Source: an uncultured Lachnospiraceae bacterium
GTDB taxonomy: Bacteria; Bacillota; Clostridia; Lachnospirales; Lachnospiraceae
NCBI GenBank assembly: GCA_900549995.1
Contig: URQQ01000023.1
Coordinates: 1 to 63,740, forward strand
Reading direction: 5' to 3'
Length of the DNA: 63,740 bases
Shown here: in pieces, positions 59,848 to 63,740 of the stretch
Position numbering within the stretch: position 1 is the stretch's first letter
How the letters are laid out: every line of letters starts with the position of its first letter
Notes under the pieces: model-generated
The model's database searches: none
Seen by the model: only the letters and a program-made list of their open reading frames with translations
Told to the model about the DNA's origin: nothing
Translations under genes and position numbers: made by a program

Positions 59848-59885
59848 TTCATCTTCCTGTACGTAAACATTACTGCCTAATAGAT

Positions 59886-59930
59886 AAGTTGGGGACGTAA
59901 TCTTTTTTAAAAAGATTACGTCCCCAACTT
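59886..59930. terminator. Large perfect hairpin ending the sugar-acid operon
   Basis: A near-perfect inverted repeat with 22-base arms, from AAGTTGGGGACGTAATC to GATTACGTCCCCAACTT, with a T/A-rich centre. It can stop the kinase operon, but the GGGGACG ends resemble short REP-like repeat ends, so it may be a repeat element used as a terminator. Confidence 0.6.
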
Positions 59931-60110
59931 CGTTTTAACCTGTCCCTTTCTGCGTTTTAACCTGTCCCTTTTTGAATAACACTATATTTAAACCCTGTTT
60001 TTCACCTGAAACTGATCTTAAATTCATTTAGGGACAGGTTGATTTTCAAAAAGGGACAGGTCTGGCGGCAACAAGGGACGGGTATGGCGGCAAATAGGGA
60101 CAGTACCGTG
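59931..60110. repeat. GGGACAGG-type repeat cluster
   Basis: Two direct copies of CGTTTTAACCTGTCCCTTT lie at 59931 and 59953. An exact 17-base inverted repeat, ACCTGTCCCTTTTTGAA (59960-59976) and TTCAAAAAGGGACAGGT (60045-60061), spans about 100 bases. Further GGGACGGG and GGGACAG copies follow with a TGGCGGCAA spacer. No gene is present. Confidence 0.65.
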
Positions 60111-60148
60111 TACTGTGTTTACTGCCGGCTGTCATCGCCGCATAAATT

Positions 60149-61624
60149 CTAGCGGTTCAGATATTCCTGTGCTGTTTTTCTTGCATTATATTTGGATAAA
60201 TTGAATTTTCGTACTGACATATGATCTGTCATCAACTCAATATCTTGAAAGTAATTTTCCATCAGTTCTTTCGTATCTAACTGTTCGTATTCATAAGAAT
60301 CGTTGCTGTTTTGTATCTGTCTGGGATCGATCTGTGCAATGACAGGTGCCGCGTCCAGCGACAGTCCCATAAGATATCTGACATCGCCGACAGTAAGGTT
60401 TTCAATATGCTCTATATTATACTTCGCGATCTGATAATCCGGCCTGGAAAATGAAAAGGCCAGGAACCAGCAGAATGCGGTCACCGCCATAAACCGGAAT
60501 AATTTCATCTTTCTTTTGTAAATGCTTACGATAATCCCACACATGATGATCGAAAGAAGGCAGAGAAAACAAAGTACAAGAAACCTTAAAAATGTAAGCT
60601 GATACTCTTTTACATAAAGCAGCATTTTATACGCCGCCGAGATCATCATCAAGAACGTACAGAATGAGACAATACTAAGTGTGAATTTCAATATTTTATG
60701 GTCACTGAACACTGCTTTGCAGACCAGAACAGTAACCACATTGATGCCTGCTACAACAATCAGCTGCCAGAAACCGGAGTGTGCATACTGTGAATATGTC
60801 ATCCCGTCCGGAAGCCCCTCCCCCAGGCGAAGCACCAGGTGGGTGAACTGAACCGAACAATACGTGACATAGACAACTGCAAGAACTGATGTAAAAGTAA
60901 TCCCCGAGACGGCATTTGCCCCGGCATTTCTTTTTATCTTAACCCCGCTTAAGTTCCTGCTGCAAAGGGCAAGAAAAAATGCATAGCAGGACAGCGAAAA
61001 TATAACAAATATCGTAAGTACTGCAGCAATATTTCCAAGCCTCAAATTCTTTAATAGTACGGTGAAAAAACGTCCAAAAATCTCATCAGACTGCAAAAGC
61101 AGCGGAAATACAACCGCAAGAAAAATCAGGGCAGCGCCGCCGCCATATAATGCGGCCAGGATGTTTTTCCGTTTCTGTGCATTTTTCTCCTCCAGGTAAT
61201 CTGCCAGATGACAGAACGGTCCTGCTAATGACAGTACGGTCGTTACTGCCAGAACCACAAACCTGCAGATATAATCCGGAAACTCCCAGCCGTCTCCATA
61301 GAACTGGTACATCATCGCTGTTGTGAACACCATCAAAATCCCTGTCCATGCAGACAAAACAAGCAGGAAATTAGATGTAAAGAAACAGAGAATTCCAAGG
61401 AGCAGCATCCCCGTAAAATACATCCCGGCATATTTCTCTAATTTCATACCGGACATCTTCATAAAGACTTCCGCCACTGCAACTGTAGCTAAAACAAACA
61501 AAGGCGCTGTGATACCCATCAGATTCTGATAAAGACAAATCACAGAAATCAATCCATAGAGCAAACTGATTCCGCCGAAAACGGTGAAATTTTCTCTCAT
61601 ATTTTTTACAAGCGGCTGTTCCAT
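60149..61624 (-). CDS. DUF4153/DUF4173-type multi-spanning membrane protein
   Basis: A 491-residue protein with about twelve helices over residues 15-415 and a soluble C-terminal tail (about 420-491) rich in Asn, Tyr and Asp that ends KFNLSKYNARKTAQEYLNR. Layout and tail resemble the DUF4153/DUF4173 families, whose function is unknown. ATG 61624 lies nine bases after GGAGG, one base past the stop of the HTH gene. It forms a three-gene unit with the HTH and DUF2975 proteins. Confidence 0.7.
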   Translation of the reverse strand: MEQPLVKNMRENFTVFGGISLLYGLISVICLYQNLMGITAPLFVLATVAVAEVFMKMSGMKLEKYAGMYFTGMLLLGILCFFTSNFLLVLSAWTGILMVFTTAMMYQFYGDGWEFPDYICRFVVLAVTTVLSLAGPFCHLADYLEEKNAQKRKNILAALYGGGAALIFLAVVFPLLLQSDEIFGRFFTVLLKNLRLGNIAAVLTIFVIFSLSCYAFFLALCSRNLSGVKIKRNAGANAVSGITFTSVLAVVYVTYCSVQFTHLVLRLGEGLPDGMTYSQYAHSGFWQLIVVAGINVVTVLVCKAVFSDHKILKFTLSIVSFCTFLMMISAAYKMLLYVKEYQLTFLRFLVLCFLCLLSIIMCGIIVSIYKRKMKLFRFMAVTAFCWFLAFSFSRPDYQIAKYNIEHIENLTVGDVRYLMGLSLDAAPVIAQIDPRQIQNSNDSYEYEQLDTKELMENYFQDIELMTDHMSVRKFNLSKYNARKTAQEYLNR

Positions 61625-61625
61625 C

Positions 61626-61847
61626 TCATTCTTCCTCCTCTTCATCATCAATATATTCCAGAATATCTCCCGGCTGGCATTTCAGCACCTTGCAGATCGC
61701 GTCCAGTGTGGTAAAACGCACAGCCTTCGCCTTATTATTTTTCAAAACCGACAGATTTGCCATCGTAATATCTATCTCGCAGGCAAGTTCCGTGACACTC
61801 ATCTTTCGTTTTGCCATCATGACATCCAGATTCACAATAATTGCCAT
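61626..61847 (-). CDS. Small HTH regulator (YozG/XRE-like)
   Basis: A 73-residue DNA-binding protein. The HTH (MSVTELACEIDITMANLSVL, then FTTLDAICKVLKCQPGDILE) spans residues 15-65, and the tail is acidic, ending in a run of Glu. Such YozG-like regulators sit beside DUF2975 membrane proteins in many Firmicutes and are thought to be controlled by them. It lies 10 bases after the DUF2975 gene. Confidence 0.85.
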   Translation of the reverse strand: MAIIVNLDVMMAKRKMSVTELACEIDITMANLSVLKNNKAKAVRFTTLDAICKVLKCQPGDILEYIDDEEEEE

Positions 61848-61857
61848 TTGGTACCTC

Positions 61858-62310
61858 CTATATTGTCAAGTCATTCTCCTCTTTATAACGGATAGCTTCC
61901 GAAAATACATACGCCAGCACATTGCTGAAAAGTCCCGCTATAAAAAAGGTGATAATAATGATAAATGTCGCGGCAGTCACAAGAAAGAACAGTTTTACTA
62001 TAAACAGCCCCGTTATCACAAACCCAGACATTCCCATGATTCTCAGACTCTTCACATTCCCGGCCACAAAACAATCCTGCTCCACCACCGTCTTCATCAT
62101 CTTCCGAAGCTGCCAGACAATCAAAAGCCCGCACACTCCCGCCAGCATAAACACCAAAACCATTTCAAAATAATGCTCTGCAATCGAAGCGGAATAATAT
62201 TTTCCTGCATATTTAATAATCACCGGTACTCCTGCCAGTATTATCATTCCCAAGAACAGCATGATATCAAGGATTCTCTTCGTAAACCTGACCATTTTCT
62301 TATCTTCCAT
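61858..62310 (-). CDS. DUF2975 family membrane protein
   Basis: A 150-residue protein with four helices (RILDIMLFLGMIILAGVPVI, MVLVFMLAGVCGLLIVWQL, MSGFVITGLFIVKLFFLVT and IIITFFIAGLFSNVLAYVF) and short loops, matching DUF2975. Such proteins are predicted to sequester or tune the adjacent HTH regulator. AAAGGAAAAACAGGT precedes the ATG. It is the first gene of the three-gene unit. Confidence 0.82.
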   Translation of the reverse strand: MEDKKMVRFTKRILDIMLFLGMIILAGVPVIIKYAGKYYSASIAEHYFEMVLVFMLAGVCGLLIVWQLRKMMKTVVEQDCFVAGNVKSLRIMGMSGFVITGLFIVKLFFLVTAATFIIIITFFIAGLFSNVLAYVFSEAIRYKEENDLTI

Positions 62311-62351
62311 ACCTGTTTTTCCTTTCTGATCGTTTCCGGTTGCTTACATGG

Positions 62352-62380
62352 ATTATATCATCACTTTTCCTGAAAATCAA
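62352..62380 (-). promoter_or_regulatory. Promoter of the DUF2975-HTH unit
   Basis: On the minus strand, TTGATT (62380-62375), a 17-base spacer and TATAAT (62357-62352). Upstream, TTTATCGATTGTCAATAAA (62387-62405) is a possible binding site for the small HTH protein. Confidence 0.65.
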
Positions 62381-62504
62381 TATTTATTTATCGATTGTCA
62401 ATAAATTTATGTTGTTTATCAATCAAGACAAATCGGTCACTCATGAGAAACCTGTACATTTTGTACGCGAAAATACCGCCGTAAAGCAGCTTTCCTGTGC
62501 AGCA

Positions 62505-62538
62505 AAAACTGCCGGAACCTGTAGTTCCCGGCAGTTTT
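62505..62538. terminator. Terminator of the second HTH-membrane pair
   Basis: AAAACTGCCGG (62505-62515) pairs with CCGGCAGTTTT (62528-62538); A and T runs on both sides allow either direction. It serves the gene at 62577. Confidence 0.82.
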
Positions 62539-62576
62539 ATCATTTCTCTATAAGCCGATTAGCAATCTTGAGGGTT

Positions 62577-62768
62577 TCATTCCCAGAACAACTCATCAAG
62601 GGTACGATCCAATGTATGACAGATAGCAAGACATAATTTTATGGTCGGATTATAGTCTCCCTTCTCAATGGCATTGATCGTCTGCCGGGACACCCCCACG
62701 GCATCCGCCAGTTCCTGCTGTGACAGATCTTTGGCGGCACGGGCTGATTTTAATCTCAGGTTTTTCAT
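62577..62768 (-). CDS. Small XRE-family HTH regulator
   Basis: A 63-residue protein that is almost only a helix-turn-helix (QQELADAVGVSRQTINAIEK), ending TLDRTLDELFWE. It belongs to the very common Cro/C1-like group that pairs with small membrane proteins. It lies four bases after its membrane partner, so co-translation is likely. Confidence 0.93.
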   Translation of the reverse strand: MKNLRLKSARAAKDLSQQELADAVGVSRQTINAIEKGDYNPTIKLCLAICHTLDRTLDELFWE

Positions 62769-62771
62769 CTC

Positions 62772-63293
62772 TTAATCCATCTCCTTATTCTTCTTATCCT
62801 TGATGATTTTCAAAACCTGCACCAGCAAAATCACCATGAATACAACCGCAAAAATCAAATTGACGGATATCATCTCAGTTTCACCATTATTTTCTCTGAT
62901 GTATCGGATGCCGCCCACAAGATTCAATACCATCAGTGCACCGAATAACATTGTAAAACGTTTTGGATTCTCTGTCAGCGCATAATATGCATCATGCCAG
63001 ATGGCATATACCGCAAATACTAAAATTCCGATTCCCACACCAAGAATGCTGACAGATCCAGTTCCGATGTACTTTGGATTCAGGAACTCCGCCATAAGTC
63101 CATACGCAAGGAAATAAGCTGCCATCACCCAGAATCCATATTTAAATGCCCGTCCCCGGATCAGTTCCTGCCGTTCATCATAATCACAGCTAAATACTCT
63201 CTTCTTAAATACTACTTTGCCTATAATACCTATGACTGCTACGGCTGCGACTCCTACTACCATTCCCAACAAATAAGCTATGCTATGTTCCAT
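62772..63293 (-). CDS. Membrane protein paired with XRE regulator
   Basis: A 173-residue protein with an N-terminal helix, a CDYDERQELIRGRAFKYGFW motif near residues 35-55, then four more helices and a Lys-rich tail. The YDERQ motif recurs in Firmicutes membrane proteins encoded beside tiny XRE regulators (DUF2178/DUF6442-like). The function is unknown; membrane sensing that controls the HTH partner is a reasonable guess. Confidence 0.7.
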   Translation of the reverse strand: MEHSIAYLLGMVVGVAAVAVIGIIGKVVFKKRVFSCDYDERQELIRGRAFKYGFWVMAAYFLAYGLMAEFLNPKYIGTGSVSILGVGIGILVFAVYAIWHDAYYALTENPKRFTMLFGALMVLNLVGGIRYIRENNGETEMISVNLIFAVVFMVILLVQVLKIIKDKKNKEMD

Positions 63294-63336
63294 GACACAT
63301 CCTCCTCTTTCAACGAACCATTTTCTTTATACCTAT

Positions 63337-63365
63337 AATATAGTACTGCTTTTACATAATGTCAA
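63337..63365 (-). promoter_or_regulatory. Promoter of the membrane protein-XRE pair
   Basis: On the minus strand, a perfect TTGACA (63365-63360), a 17-base spacer and TATATT (63342-63337), flanked by AT-rich repeats such as TATATATTAC that could bind the XRE protein. Confidence 0.75.
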
Positions 63366-63522
63366 GTATATATTACATATTATTTGTTTAACTTTACTAT
63401 ATGTCACCTCTCATCTCTGATAAAATTCCTGTTGTTTCGGTAAAACTCATTTACATTTCAAAGTTTTGTACTATAATATTTATAAAACGGTCACGTACCC
63501 ACAGATATGAAAGGAGCCAACT

Positions 63523-63740
63523 ATGAAAATACTGATTTTAAACGGAAGCCCTCACAAGAAAGGAACTTCTGCACTTTTGATTTCTGAATTCAAGCGAGGT
63601 GCCGAAGAAAATGGACATCAGGTAACGATCTTCGATACAGCTTCCGAGACAATCCATCCCTGCATCGCATGTGACCACTGCCGTACTTCTTCCTCCGGCT
63701 GTGTCTTTCAAGATGGCATGGAGACACTCAACCCTATGCT
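63523..63740 (+). CDS. Flavodoxin-like NAD(P)H-dependent oxidoreductase, N-terminal part (cut by window edge)
   Basis: The first 72 codons run off the right edge. KILILNGSPHKKGTSALLIS is the FMN phosphate loop of the flavodoxin-like reductase family. CIACDHCRTSSSGC resembles the cysteine motif (C-x2-C-x2-C) of iron-sulfur flavoproteins and related reductases, here with spacing CIACDHC. AAGGAG lies eight bases before the ATG. The substrate is unknown. Confidence 0.85.
   Translation, partial: MKILILNGSPHKKGTSALLISEFKRGAEENGHQVTIFDTASETIHPCIACDHCRTSSSGCVFQDGMETLNPM

Noticed and set aside
61690..62373. A 227-codon plus-strand open frame
   Set aside because: It is antisense to the HTH and DUF2975 genes, both of which have clear motifs and ribosome sites.

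Overview
The window looks like a chromosomal segment from a low-to-moderate G+C gut Clostridia, most likely a Lachnospiraceae (Blautia/Dorea/Mediterraneibacter-like). The grounds are a complete rnfCDGEAB operon, a sodium-pumping biotin-dependent decarboxylase cluster, tRNA-sensing T-boxes, clostridial family members (short ThiC, ThiW, TrpB2, NusG-domain-II and Gx proteins) and strong AGGAGG ribosome sites. The content is housekeeping and central metabolism. I see no phage, insertion-sequence transposase gene, CRISPR array, rRNA or tRNA gene.

Layout. 1-5.9 kb (minus): NusG-II protein, Gx transporter, RuvA, RuvB, ZapA, a U32 protein and an FtsW-family protein cut by the window edge. ApbE is divergent at 6.0-7.0 kb. 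7.0-13.2 kb: a membrane protein, DUF2752 and the Rnf ion pump, whose D and G subunits carry ApbE flavinylation motifs. 13.6-18.4 kb: RpiR regulator, FAD oxidoreductase, Cmk, IspH and an S1-domain protein. 18.5-23.9 kb: a carboxyltransferase, OadG-like, biotin carrier, OadB and OadA operon. 24.2-29.0 kb: a peptide transporter and an Xaa-Pro aminopeptidase that share an unusual promoter/operator, with an EamA exporter between them.

29.8-32.2 kb holds the most unusual gene: a full 2-isopropylmalate synthase (LeuA) with a complete AraC-type DNA-binding domain at its C-terminus, behind a T-box that reads a Leu codon. 32.3-43.3 kb: two D-Ala-D-Ala carboxypeptidases, a TPP-riboswitch thiamine operon (thiCWMED), ScpB, a frameshifted scpA, a phosphoesterase and an M23 peptidase. 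43.5-45.4 kb: a Trp T-box, a palindrome-rich repeat and TrpB2. 45.4-51.9 kb: Ald, an RpiR regulator, an EamA transporter and nadABC. 51.9-59.9 kb: a P-type ATPase, a DUF1576 membrane protein, an IclR regulator and a KDPG/sugar-acid operon (an aldolase fused to a VOC-like domain, plus two PfkB kinases). 59.9-60.1 kb is a repeat-rich spacer. 60.1-63.3 kb has two modules pairing a small HTH protein with multi-spanning membrane proteins. A flavodoxin-like oxidoreductase begins at the right edge.

The genes form three themes: sodium/proton bioenergetics (Rnf, decarboxylase pump, ApbE), amino-acid and peptide supply under RNA or dyad control (LeuA, TrpB2, Ald, peptide transporter and peptidase), and cofactor synthesis (thiamine, NAD). 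Start codons were chosen by ribosome-site spacing and family N-termini; several differ from the longest open frame. All family names come from reading motifs by eye; no database search was run.
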